Shown: piece by piece, positions 1 to 6,818 of the stretch | Layout of the letters: the number at the start of each line of letters is the position of its first letter | How positions within the stretch are numbered: position 1 is the first letter of the stretch | DNA from: Brevundimonas sp. UBA5866 | GTDB lineage: Bacteria; Pseudomonadota; Alphaproteobacteria; Caulobacterales; Caulobacteraceae | Length of the DNA stretch: 32,069 nt | Assembly: GCF_002432125.1 (NCBI RefSeq) | Contig: NZ_DJFS01000011.1 | Coordinates: forward strand, 1-32,069 | Direction of reading: 5' to 3' | The notes under the pieces: model-generated | Told to the model about the DNA's origin: nothing | Databases searched by the model: none | Seen by the model: the letters and a program-made list of their open reading frames with translations, nothing else | Position numbers and translations under genes: made by a program

Positions 1-714
1 GTCGCCCTCACCGAAGCCGGCCAGCGCCTGCTCGAGCGCCTGCAGCCCGCGCTGGGGCAGGTGCATGACGCATTGGAAGAGATGAACCACTTCCGCGCGG
101 CACCGGCCGGCCTGCTGCGCATCAACGCCACCCGCGCCGCCGTCCAGACCCAGCTCGGCCCACGCCTGGCGAAGTTCCTGCTTGCGCACCCGGATGTGCG
201 TTTGGAGTTGGCCCAGGACGATGGCCTGGTGGATATCGTCGCCGGCGGTTACGACGCTGGCGTGCGCCTGCACGAATCGGTGCCGGAAGACATGGTGGCC
301 GTGCCACTGGGGCCGGCGCTGCGCGGCCTGATCGTGGGTGCGCCCTCCTATCTGGCGGGGCGGGAGATACCGCAGCACCCCCGTGATCTGCATCGGCACG
401 AGTGTGTGCGGTTCCGCTTCGCCAGCGGCCACCTTTACAAGTGGCAGTTCGAACGCGATGGCCAGGCACTGGAGATCGACGTGCCCGGGCGCCTCACGTT
501 GGGTGATCAGAACACGATCCTGCAGGCGGTGGTGGACGGGTTGGGGCTCGCCTACGTGCTGGAAGATTCCGCGCGCCCGTATCTGGACGATGGCCGGCTG
601 GTTGCCGTGCTGGAGGACTGGAGCGAGCCGTTCGCCGGCTTTGCGGTGTATTACCCACGGCAGCGGCAGATGTCGTCTGCGCTGCGGGCGTTCATTGATC
701 TGCTGCGCGGATAG
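1..714 (+). CDS. LysR-family transcriptional regulator, 3' part
   Basis: The reading frame is open at the window edge, so the N-terminal helix-turn-helix is missing and only about 237 residues are seen. The visible part begins in the linker helix (VALTEAGQRLLERL) and runs through the periplasmic-binding-protein-like effector domain. Typical landmarks are PAGLLRINATRAA at the domain start, the VDIVAGGYDAGVRL stretch, and LTLGDQNTILQAVVDGLGLAYV near the C-terminus. This is the CrgA/AaeR-like branch of LysR regulators by appearance. The effector and target are not readable from sequence. It ends 424 bp before frmR and is on the same strand, but a minus-strand gene lies between them, so a shared transcript is unlikely. 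The family call is secure; the function is unknown. Confidence 0.9.
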   Translation, partial: VALTEAGQRLLERLQPALGQVHDALEEMNHFRAAPAGLLRINATRAAVQTQLGPRLAKFLLAHPDVRLELAQDDGLVDIVAGGYDAGVRLHESVPEDMVAVPLGPALRGLIVGAPSYLAGREIPQHPRDLHRHECVRFRFASGHLYKWQFERDGQALEIDVPGRLTLGDQNTILQAVVDGLGLAYVLEDSARPYLDDGRLVAVLEDWSEPFAGFAVYYPRQRQMSSALRAFIDLLRG

Positions 715-753
715 GTCAGCGCCTGGGCCTGCCAGGCTGATGCCACGGACGGG

Positions 754-1014
754 TCAGCAGCGCAGCCTGCGCCAACCCAGTGCAATGAGACTCACGGCAG
801 CAGCCACGAGCAGCGCGCCGGCAACCACCTGTCCGGCCGCGTATCCATCGGCATAGGCCGCTGCCTGTCCCGTGGTGCCTGCGAGCGGCGATGACAGCAC
901 ATGCATGGCACGAAGCAGCAACGCACCGCCGGCAAGGAGGAAAAGATAAGGGAACACTGCGCGTCGCGTTGGCATCCGAAGGTGAACCTGCATGGCAAAT
1001 GTGATGTCGTCCAT
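754..1014 (-). CDS. Small hypothetical membrane protein
   Basis: An 86-residue protein with two predicted membrane segments: AVFPYLFLLAGGALLLRAMHVL near the N-terminus and a GQVVAGALLVAAAVSLIALGW helix before a basic C-terminus (RRLR). I do not recognise a family. The start is uncertain. ATG codons at 1014 and 993 both work, and a longer form from 1077 would run almost to the FrmR operator; none has a convincing Shine-Dalgarno. It lies antisense to the flanking genes between the LysR fragment and frmR. It belongs to the block of the window that looks gammaproteobacterial. The two hydrophobic helices and a polar, Arg-rich end favour a real gene over a chance frame. Confidence 0.5.
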   Translation of the reverse strand: MDDITFAMQVHLRMPTRRAVFPYLFLLAGGALLLRAMHVLSSPLAGTTGQAAAYADGYAAGQVVAGALLVAAAVSLIALGWRRLRC

Positions 1015-1099
1015 GACGCCGGCTGGCACGTGCGGCGTTCTGCTTGGATTGTTCGTGTCAAGCGGGGAGCCTGTCAATGGCCTGGATACTTCGATCCTG

Positions 1100-1118
1100 T
1101 ATACTCACCCCCAGTATA
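1100..1118 (+). promoter_or_regulatory. FrmR operator
   Basis: A perfect inverted repeat with arms TATACT (1100-1105) and AGTATA (1113-1118) flanks a C-rich core, CACCCCC. This matches the architecture of CsoR/RcnR/FrmR-family operators: AT-rich dyad arms around a G/C tract. It ends 20 bp before the frmR start, so bound FrmR would cover the promoter of frmR-adhC. That FrmR releases DNA on reaction with formaldehyde is family knowledge. Confidence 0.8.
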
Positions 1119-1138
1119 GTTAACCGGCCTTTTGCCCC

Positions 1139-1414
1139 ATGCCCCATTCACCGCAGGAAAAAAAGCGCGTTCTCGCCCGGGTCCGTCGGATCCGCGGCCA
1201 GTGCGATGCACTCGACCGCGCGCTGGAAGCCGGGGCCGAGTGCGGTCCGGTGCTGCAGCAGATCGCCGCGATCCGTGGTGCCGTCAACGGGCTGATGTCC
1301 GAAGTGATGGAGGCGCATCTGCGCGAAGAGTTCGGGCAACCGGCCCAATCCGATGCGCAGCGCGATGAGCGCGTGCGCGAGATGAGCATGCTGATCCGTT
1401 CCTATCTGAAATGA
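1139..1414 (+). CDS. frmR: Formaldehyde-responsive repressor FrmR
   Basis: A 91-residue all-helical DUF156 (CsoR/RcnR/FrmR) repressor. It begins MPHSPQEKKRVLARVRRIRG, very like Escherichia coli FrmR. The residues that make the family formaldehyde-sensitive are present: Pro2, whose amine is exposed after Met removal, Cys35 and His60. In FrmR, formaldehyde forms a methylene bridge between the N-terminal Pro and Cys35 of a neighbouring subunit, which releases the DNA. The dyad at 1100-1118 directly upstream is the likely operator, giving autoregulation and control of adhC 55 bp downstream. No good Shine-Dalgarno precedes the ATG; the transcript may have a very short leader. Protein resemblance is to gammaproteobacterial homologues. 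Confidence 0.95.
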   Translation: MPHSPQEKKRVLARVRRIRGQCDALDRALEAGAECGPVLQQIAAIRGAVNGLMSEVMEAHLREEFGQPAQSDAQRDERVREMSMLIRSYLK

Positions 1415-1469
1415 GTGCGCGGGTGCCCGCGTACTGCCCATCTTTGTTCCCTGCCTTGGAGTGCTTCCC

Positions 1470-2579
1470 ATGAAATCCCGTGCCGCCGTTGCCTTCGCCG
1501 CTGGCGAACCGTTGAAGATCGTCGAGATCGATGTCGCGCCGCCGCAGAAGGGCGAAGTGCTGGTCAAGATCACCCACACCGGTGTCTGCCATACCGATGC
1601 GTTCACGCTGTCCGGCGATGATCCGGAAGGTCTGTTCCCGGCGGTGCTCGGCCATGAAGGCGCGGGCATCGTGGTCGAAGTGGGCGAGGGCGTCACCAGC
1701 GTCAAGCCGGGCGACCACGTGATCCCGCTGTACACCGCCGAGTGTGGTGAGTGCCTGTTCTGCCAGAGCGGAAAGACCAACCTGTGCGTGGCCGTGCGCG
1801 CCACCCAGGGCAAGGGCGTGATGCCCGATGGCACTACCCGCTTCAGCTACAACGGCGAGCCGATCTACCACTACATGGGCTGCTCCACCTTCAGTGAGTA
1901 CACCGTGGTGGCCGAAGTCTCGCTGGCCAAGATCAATCCGGAAGCCAACCCGGAACACGTCTGCCTGCTCGGCTGCGGCGTGACCACCGGCATCGGCGCG
2001 GTGCACAACACCGCCAAGGTGCAGGAAGGCGATTCGGTGGCGGTGTTCGGGCTGGGCGGCATCGGCCTGGCGGTGATCCAGGGCGCGCGCCAGGCCAAGG
2101 CCGGCCGCATCTTCGCGATCGATACCAACCCCTCCAAGTTCGAATTGGCCAAGCAGTTCGGTGCGACCGATTGCATCAACCCGAAGGACCATGACAAGCC
2201 GATCCAGCAGGTCATCGTGGAGATGACCACGTGGGGCGTGGACCATACGTTTGAATGCATCGGCAACGTCAACGTGATGCGCGCCGCGCTGGAATGCGCG
2301 CACCGTGGCTGGGGCCAGTCGGTGGTGATCGGTGTGGCCGGCTCGGGCCAGGAAATCTCGACCCGTCCGTTCCAGCTGGTTACCGGCCGCTCGTGGAAGG
2401 GCACCGCCTTCGGTGGTGTCAAGGGCCGCAGCCAGCTGCCGGGCATGGTCGAAGACGCCATGAAGGGCGATATCGAACTGGCGCCGTTCGTGACCCACAC
2501 GATGGGCCTGGACGAGATCAACGATGCGTTCGACCTGATGCACGAAGGCAAGTCGATCCGTTCGGTCATCGTTTTCTAA
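1470..2579 (+). CDS. adhC: S-(hydroxymethyl)glutathione dehydrogenase / class III alcohol dehydrogenase
   Basis: A 369-residue zinc medium-chain dehydrogenase, the same length as E. coli FrmA. It oxidises S-hydroxymethylglutathione (formaldehyde plus glutathione) to S-formylglutathione with NAD+, and class III enzymes also reduce S-nitrosoglutathione. Catalytic-zinc residues Cys40, His62 and Cys169 are seen, as are the four structural-zinc cysteines 92, 95, 98 and 106. A nucleotide-binding GLGGIG sits near residue 195. Arg110, four residues after the last structural cysteine, matches the class III residue that binds the glutathione carboxylate. A GGAG at 1458-1461 supports the ATG at 1470 rather than the in-frame GTG at 1461. 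It is cotranscribed with frmR, followed by a strong terminator, and looks Xanthomonadaceae-like. The symbol frmA is equally used. Confidence 0.97.
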   Translation: MKSRAAVAFAAGEPLKIVEIDVAPPQKGEVLVKITHTGVCHTDAFTLSGDDPEGLFPAVLGHEGAGIVVEVGEGVTSVKPGDHVIPLYTAECGECLFCQSGKTNLCVAVRATQGKGVMPDGTTRFSYNGEPIYHYMGCSTFSEYTVVAEVSLAKINPEANPEHVCLLGCGVTTGIGAVHNTAKVQEGDSVAVFGLGGIGLAVIQGARQAKAGRIFAIDTNPSKFELAKQFGATDCINPKDHDKPIQQVIVEMTTWGVDHTFECIGNVNVMRAALECAHRGWGQSVVIGVAGSGQEISTRPFQLVTGRSWKGTAFGGVKGRSQLPGMVEDAMKGDIELAPFVTHTMGLDEINDAFDLMHEGKSIRSVIVF

Positions 2580-2611
2580 GGCATAGTTGCCAAAAACAAC
2601 TGACTGAGATT

Positions 2612-2648
2612 AAGCTCCCCTCGATAACGATATCGAGGGGAGTTTTTT
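2612..2648 (+). terminator. Intrinsic terminator after adhC, overlapping the next gene's ribosome-binding site
   Basis: A 12-bp perfect stem (CTCCCCTCGATA at 2615-2626 with its complement at 2631-2642) has a four-base loop and six T's at 2643-2648. The ATG of the VOC gene starts at 2649. The only Shine-Dalgarno for that gene (GAGGGGAG, 2635-2642) is the right arm of the stem, so the hairpin could both end adhC transcription and hide the site on read-through mRNA. Confidence 0.85.
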
Positions 2649-3032
2649 ATGATTTCGCACGTCATTCTGGGGGCCGCCGATCTGGAAGCGTCCAAGGCGT
2701 TTTACGACGCGGCACTGGGGGCTTTGGGCCATCGCGAGGGACGCACGATCCCGGGCATGGGCCGCGTCATGTATATGACCCGTACCGGAACCTTCGGCAT
2801 TTCCATCCCGATCAATGGCGAGCCAGCATCCTGCGCCAACGGCAGCACCATCGGTTTTGCCGCCGACAGCGAGGAAGCGGTGCTGGCCTTCCATAAGGCA
2901 GGCGTCGAAAATGGCGGCACCTCGATCGAGGATGCGCCGGGCCTGCGCCAAAGCCCCTTCGGCGATCTCTACCTCGCTTACTTGCGCGATCCCGCTGGCA
3001 ACAAGATCTGTGCCATGTATCGACCGGAATAG
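2649..3032 (+). CDS. VOC-family (glyoxalase-like) protein
   Basis: A 127-residue single-domain member of the vicinal oxygen chelate family. The first strand is MISHVILGAADLEASKAFYDAAL, with His4 at the usual metal-ligand position, and the protein ends in the family's strand with DPAGNKICAMYRP. Substrates of such short VOC proteins are diverse (glyoxalase, fosfomycin resistance, dioxygenase-like), and nothing here picks one. Its place between adhC and fghA suggests a role near formaldehyde or glutathione-conjugate chemistry, but that is inference from context. The ATG at 2649 directly follows the terminator T-tract. It is the first gene of the alphaproteobacterial-looking part of the window. 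Confidence 0.85.
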   Translation: MISHVILGAADLEASKAFYDAALGALGHREGRTIPGMGRVMYMTRTGTFGISIPINGEPASCANGSTIGFAADSEEAVLAFHKAGVENGGTSIEDAPGLRQSPFGDLYLAYLRDPAGNKICAMYRPE

Positions 3033-3110
3033 GACGACCCGTCCGCTAGGGCGGGTGGGGCGGCCGTGATAAGACCCGCCCCATCCCCCTTGGTGACTTC
3101 CGGAGCCGAC

Positions 3111-3671
3111 ATGAAATCGAAGTCCGCACTTTTCGCCGGTATCGCGGCGCTTTCGATCGCGGCGGCGGCGTGTGACCGCACCCCGCCACAGATGAAGGGC
3201 CCGACGCCAGAAGAGCAGGCCGCGGCCCCCGCGTGGGAGAAGGAAGATGTCTGGCTCTATATGCCGGACCACATCATCAAACAGCGCATCGATGAGAAGG
3301 CGCTGACGCCCTATATGGATCAGGTGACCGCCGCCGCCGAGGCCGCGTTGAAAGCCGCCCCGCGCGAGGCGGGCTCATCCAACATGTTGCTGGTGATGAT
3401 CAAGCCGGGCCAACGCGCCAAGTCGTGGATCGTCAGCAGCAAGCCAGAGCTTTCCCCTGAAAAGGTCGAGGGCCTCACCGCCGCCGTCAATGCCATCGCC
3501 GCCCCTGCGGTGACTGGCGGCCCCGTGCTGGTGGGCGTGCGCTTCAAGGCCTATGGCGGCGGTGAGCCGCTGATCAGCGAGCGTCCGCCGATCCCCAAGG
3601 ACTGGTATCAATATTTTGGCAACAAGGGCCTGCTGGACGATGCGTTCATGGCCCGCGTCTGGCCTGAGTGA
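3111..3671 (+). CDS. Hypothetical lipoprotein in the formaldehyde cluster
   Basis: A 186-residue protein with a lipoprotein signal: basic MKSKS, a hydrophobic segment and an AAAAC lipobox with Cys21. Asp22 follows the lipidated cysteine, a residue that favours inner-membrane retention in enteric bacteria. The mature part is soluble and Pro/Ala-rich, with a VGVRFKAYGGGEPLISERPP stretch and the end KDWYQYFGNKGLLDDAFMARVWPE. I do not recognise a characterised domain. An in-frame start 45 bp upstream would put extra residues before the signal and is less likely. The stop lies 11 bp before the fghA ATG, so the two genes are almost surely cotranscribed. The function is unknown. Confidence 0.8.
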   Translation: MKSKSALFAGIAALSIAAAACDRTPPQMKGPTPEEQAAAPAWEKEDVWLYMPDHIIKQRIDEKALTPYMDQVTAAAEAALKAAPREAGSSNMLLVMIKPGQRAKSWIVSSKPELSPEKVEGLTAAVNAIAAPAVTGGPVLVGVRFKAYGGGEPLISERPPIPKDWYQYFGNKGLLDDAFMARVWPE

Positions 3672-3682
3672 CCGGAGTGATT

Positions 3683-4516
3683 ATGGAAACCGTCAAAACC
3701 CACACCGTCCACGGCGGCAAGCTCAGCTATCTCAAGCATGACAGCGCCACGACCGGCACGCCGATGACACTGTCGATCTTCGTTCCGGCGGGTACAGGCC
3801 CGTTTCCGGTCCTGTACTGGCTGTCGGGCCTGACCTGCACAGAGGATAATTTCACCACCAAGGCCGGTGCCTATCAGGCCGCCGCCGAGCATGGCGTGAT
3901 TATCGTCGCGCCCGACACCTCTCCGCGTGGCGAGGGTGTGGCCGATGATGAGGCCTATGATCTGGGGCAGGGCGCGGGCTTTTACGTCAATGCGACCCAA
4001 AAGCCTTGGGCACCGCATTTCCAGATGGAAGCCTATGTCACCGGCGAACTGATCGAAAAGGTCGAAGCCCATTTTCCGGCCAATAGCGTGCGCGGCATTT
4101 CGGGCCATTCGATGGGCGGTCACGGCGCACTGACGCTGGCGCTGAAATATCCGGACCTGTTCAAGTCGGTCTCGGCCTTTGCGCCGATTTCGTCTCCCAC
4201 CCGCTGCCCGTGGGGTACGAAGGCCTTCACCGCCTATCTGGGCGAGGACCGCACCGAATGGGCCAAACATGATGCGGCGCTGCTGATCGAGGCGGGCGCG
4301 GCCAAGGGCCGTTATGACGACATCCTTGTCGATCAGGGCGATGCCGACACCTTCCTCGAAAACCAGCTGAAGCCGGCACTGCTTCAGGCTGCCGCCGACA
4401 AGGCGGGCCAGAAGCTGACGCTTCGGATGCAGCCGGGCTATGACCACTCCTACTTCTTTATGGCCAGCTTCATTGTCGACCACGTCGCCTTCCACGCAGC
4501 GCGTCTGAAGGCCTAA
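3683..4516 (+). CDS. fghA: S-formylglutathione hydrolase
   Basis: A 277-residue esterase-D-family alpha/beta hydrolase that splits S-formylglutathione to formate and glutathione, the second step after AdhC. The nucleophile is Ser143 in the elbow GHSMGG. Asp and His of the triad lie in DQGDADTFLENQLKP and PGYDHSYFFM. The family signature SGLTCTEDNF with Cys52 is present. A GGAG at 3674-3677, five bases before ATG 3683, decides the start over an in-frame GTG at 3668 that overlaps the previous gene. It looks alphaproteobacterial, unlike adhC 1.1 kb upstream. It is separated from adhC by a terminator and two other genes, so the two enzymes are probably not on one regulated transcript. Confidence 0.96.
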   Translation: METVKTHTVHGGKLSYLKHDSATTGTPMTLSIFVPAGTGPFPVLYWLSGLTCTEDNFTTKAGAYQAAAEHGVIIVAPDTSPRGEGVADDEAYDLGQGAGFYVNATQKPWAPHFQMEAYVTGELIEKVEAHFPANSVRGISGHSMGGHGALTLALKYPDLFKSVSAFAPISSPTRCPWGTKAFTAYLGEDRTEWAKHDAALLIEAGAAKGRYDDILVDQGDADTFLENQLKPALLQAAADKAGQKLTLRMQPGYDHSYFFMASFIVDHVAFHAARLKA

Positions 4517-4558
4517 GTCGGGCTGTCGGAACAGGGGCGGGAATGCTAGAGGAAGGCC

Positions 4559-4783
4559 ATGACCGATCTGACCGCTTATGAGCCCATGTTTTCCGCCCTC
4601 TGCACCGAGCTGGGCTATTGCCTGCACGAAAAGGGGCAGGTGAAGGTGGTCGAGGCCCTGCCCAAAGGTCTGGATGCCGCCGTCCGCGCCGTCCTTCAGG
4701 CCGAGGGCCACTATGAGCCCGCCGCCTCGGGCGATCTGAAGCGCGGCATCCGCGACTGCATCAAGCAGCACCTGCCTGCCTGA
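4559..4783 (+). CDS. Small hypothetical protein (74 aa)
   Basis: A 74-residue soluble protein (MTDLTAYEPMFSALCTELGY...) with a GAGGAAGG ribosome-binding site just before the ATG, which supports expression. It begins 42 bp after fghA and ends before a strong terminator, so it is probably the last gene of the VOC-lipoprotein-fghA transcript. It has no signal peptide or membrane segment and appears helical, with three cysteines. I recognise no family and see no motif that suggests activity. Confidence 0.7.
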   Translation: MTDLTAYEPMFSALCTELGYCLHEKGQVKVVEALPKGLDAAVRAVLQAEGHYEPAASGDLKRGIRDCIKQHLPA

Positions 4784-4816
4784 CAGGCGGACATGTGACG
4801 CAAACTTAATCCATGA

Positions 4817-4853
4817 AACGGCCCCGTACGTCTTGCGTGCGGGGCCGTTGTTC
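4817..4853 (+). terminator. Intrinsic terminator of the fghA operon
   Basis: A 14-bp stem (4817-4830 with 4836-4849, one G-U pair) has a five-base loop and is followed by GTTCTT. The T-tract is weak but the stem is GC-rich and stable. It closes the 2649-4783 gene group. Confidence 0.75.
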
Positions 4854-4891
4854 TTAGTGTCGCATAACCGTGACCATTGGGAGGGTTTGGG

Positions 4892-6706
4892 ATGGATCGT
4901 CGTCGTTTGCTTAAAGGATTTGCTGCGGGGGCAGCCTTTGCGGGTCTGCCGATAGGAGGAGCTCTGGCCAACGCCGCCGACGGCACGGCAACCGCGACCT
5001 TCACAGCCCTGCTCGACGAGATCACCGAGGCCTTTCTGCTCAGCGATCCGGAATCCCTGACCGGTCTGGGTATGGACCGCGGCGAGAGGGGCTGGGCCCG
5101 CTACCGCCTGACCGACAACTCGCCCGCGGCCCGTGAAAGGGACAGGCAGAAATTCGCCGATATATTCGCACGCCTGGCCCGCCTCGGCCGCGAGAGCCTG
5201 AGCCGCGTGGACAAGACCCGCTACGACTGGGTCAAATATTTCGGCGAGTCCTACATCGCCATCGAGGAAATGGGATACGGTCAGAACGGCTATCCCAGCC
5301 CCTATCGCATCAGCCAGCTGACGGGAGTCTATCAGGGCACGCCCGACTTCATGCGCGCCCAGCACCGCATCGAGGAACGCTCCGACGCCGAGGCCTATCT
5401 GGCCCGTCTGGAAGATTTCGCGGTCCAGCTGGAACATGACCGCCTGCAAACGGTCGAGGATCAGGCCAAGGGGGTGATCCCGCCGGACTTCATCGTGCGC
5501 AAGACCCTCGAACAGCTGCGCAGCCTCATGGCCGGTGATCCGGCCGATCACTCGCTGGTCGAGAGTCTTGTCACGCGGGCTTCGGCCAAGGGCATTTCCG
5601 GCGAATGGGGCGCGCAGGCGGCAGCGATCCTGAAAGACAAGGTCATGCCTGCGCTTCGGAAGCAGGTCGATCTCTACGAGGCCACCCTGCCGCGCACGAC
5701 CCACGATGCCGGCATCTGGAAACAGCCGCGTGGCGACGAGTTCTATGCCCGCGCCCTGCGCTACTATACCAGCACCGACATGACGGCGGATGAAATCCAT
5801 CAGGTCGGTCTGGATCAGGTGGCCGAGCTGACCGCCCGTATAGACACGGTCCTGCGCCGTCTGGGCATGACCCAGGGCACGGTCGGAGAGCGTGTGGCCA
5901 AGATCGGCGAACAGCCCGGCCAGCTCTATCCGAATACGGATGAAGGCAAGGCCCAGCTGATCTCCGACCTGAACGCCAAGATCGTGCATATGGACACGCT
6001 GCTGCCGAACTATTTCGGTCGCCTGCCCAAATCGCCGGTCGAGGTGAAGCGCATTCCCGTCGAGACCGAGGCCGGCGCGCCGGGCGGTTATTATTTCCCG
6101 CCGGCGCTGGATGGATCGCGTCCGGGTGCCTTCTATATCAACCTGCGCGATACGGCCGAATGGCCCAAGTTCAGCCTGCCTTCGCTGACGTGGCACGAGG
6201 CCTCGCCGGGCCACCACTTCCAGCTGGCGCTGGGGATGGAACAGGAAGACCTGCCGCTGCTGCTCAAGACGATCGGCTTTTCGGCCAATGTCGAGGGCTG
6301 GGGCCTGTACGCCGAACAGCTGGCCGACGAGCTGGGCGTCTACAAGGACGATCCGTTGGGCGAGATCGGCTATCTGCAGTCGCTGATGTTCCGCGCCGCG
6401 CGTCTGGTGGTCGATACCGGCATGCACGCCAAGCGCTGGAGCCGCGAGCAGGCCATCCGCTACATGGTGGACGTGCTGGGCGACGAGGAATCCAACGTCA
6501 CCACCGAAGTCGAGCGCTACTGCGTCTGGACCGGTCAGGCCTGCGCCTACAAGGTCGGCCACAACGTCTGGTCCAGAATGCGTACCGAAACCGAGGCCCG
6601 CCTGGGGGCGAAGTTCGACATCAAGGCCTACCATGATTTCGGTCTGGCCTTGGGGCCGGTGCCGCTGGCCGTGCTGGAACGTGAACTGGGCAACTGGCAG
6701 GGGTAA
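4892..6706 (+). CDS. DUF885-family putative zinc peptidase, Tat-exported (copy 1)
   Basis: A 604-residue protein with a twin-arginine signal (MDRRRLLKG, then a weakly hydrophobic stretch to ALANAAD), so it is probably exported folded. The body is a DUF885 domain. The metalloprotease-like HEASPGHH motif is at residues 435-442, and a downstream NVEGWGLYAEQ motif has Glu468 as the likely third zinc ligand. Family members are thought to be peptidases; the substrate is unknown. ATG 4892 is preferred because it places the RRR motif at residues 3-5 and follows a GGGAGGG. The next gene, 112 bp on, is a full-length paralogue with near-identical blocks such as VVDTGMHAKRWSRE and GSRPG.Y.INLRD, which indicates tandem duplication. 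Confidence 0.9.
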   Translation: MDRRRLLKGFAAGAAFAGLPIGGALANAADGTATATFTALLDEITEAFLLSDPESLTGLGMDRGERGWARYRLTDNSPAARERDRQKFADIFARLARLGRESLSRVDKTRYDWVKYFGESYIAIEEMGYGQNGYPSPYRISQLTGVYQGTPDFMRAQHRIEERSDAEAYLARLEDFAVQLEHDRLQTVEDQAKGVIPPDFIVRKTLEQLRSLMAGDPADHSLVESLVTRASAKGISGEWGAQAAAILKDKVMPALRKQVDLYEATLPRTTHDAGIWKQPRGDEFYARALRYYTSTDMTADEIHQVGLDQVAELTARIDTVLRRLGMTQGTVGERVAKIGEQPGQLYPNTDEGKAQLISDLNAKIVHMDTLLPNYFGRLPKSPVEVKRIPVETEAGAPGGYYFPPALDGSRPGAFYINLRDTAEWPKFSLPSLTWHEASPGHHFQLALGMEQEDLPLLLKTIGFSANVEGWGLYAEQLADELGVYKDDPLGEIGYLQSLMFRAARLVVDTGMHAKRWSREQAIRYMVDVLGDEESNVTTEVERYCVWTGQACAYKVGHNVWSRMRTETEARLGAKFDIKAYHDFGLALGPVPLAVLERELGNWQG

Positions 6707-6759
6707 GGTGATGCGTCGCGTCTCAAGCGACGGGATTGCCTTTAACACACGTTGAAATC

Positions 6760-6795
6760 ACGGGTGTCCGACGGCGAGGGGCTGTCGGCACCCGT
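6760..6795 (+). other. Intergenic hairpin between the two DUF885 genes
   Basis: ACGGGTG and CCGAC (6760-6766 and 6768-6772, one bulged base) pair with GTCGG and CACCCGT at 6784-6795 around an 11-base loop. No T-tract follows, so it is not a standard terminator. It may adjust expression or mRNA stability of the second copy relative to the first. Confidence 0.45.
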
Positions 6796-6818
6796 TCTGT
6801 ATCCGAGGGGAGTATTCC

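Noticed and set aside
3608..6748. Open frame of about 1046 codons on the minus strand
   Set aside because: It is antisense to fghA and the first DUF885 gene, has no domain and a Gln/Arg/His-rich composition, and arises from the high-GC codon pattern of the true genes.
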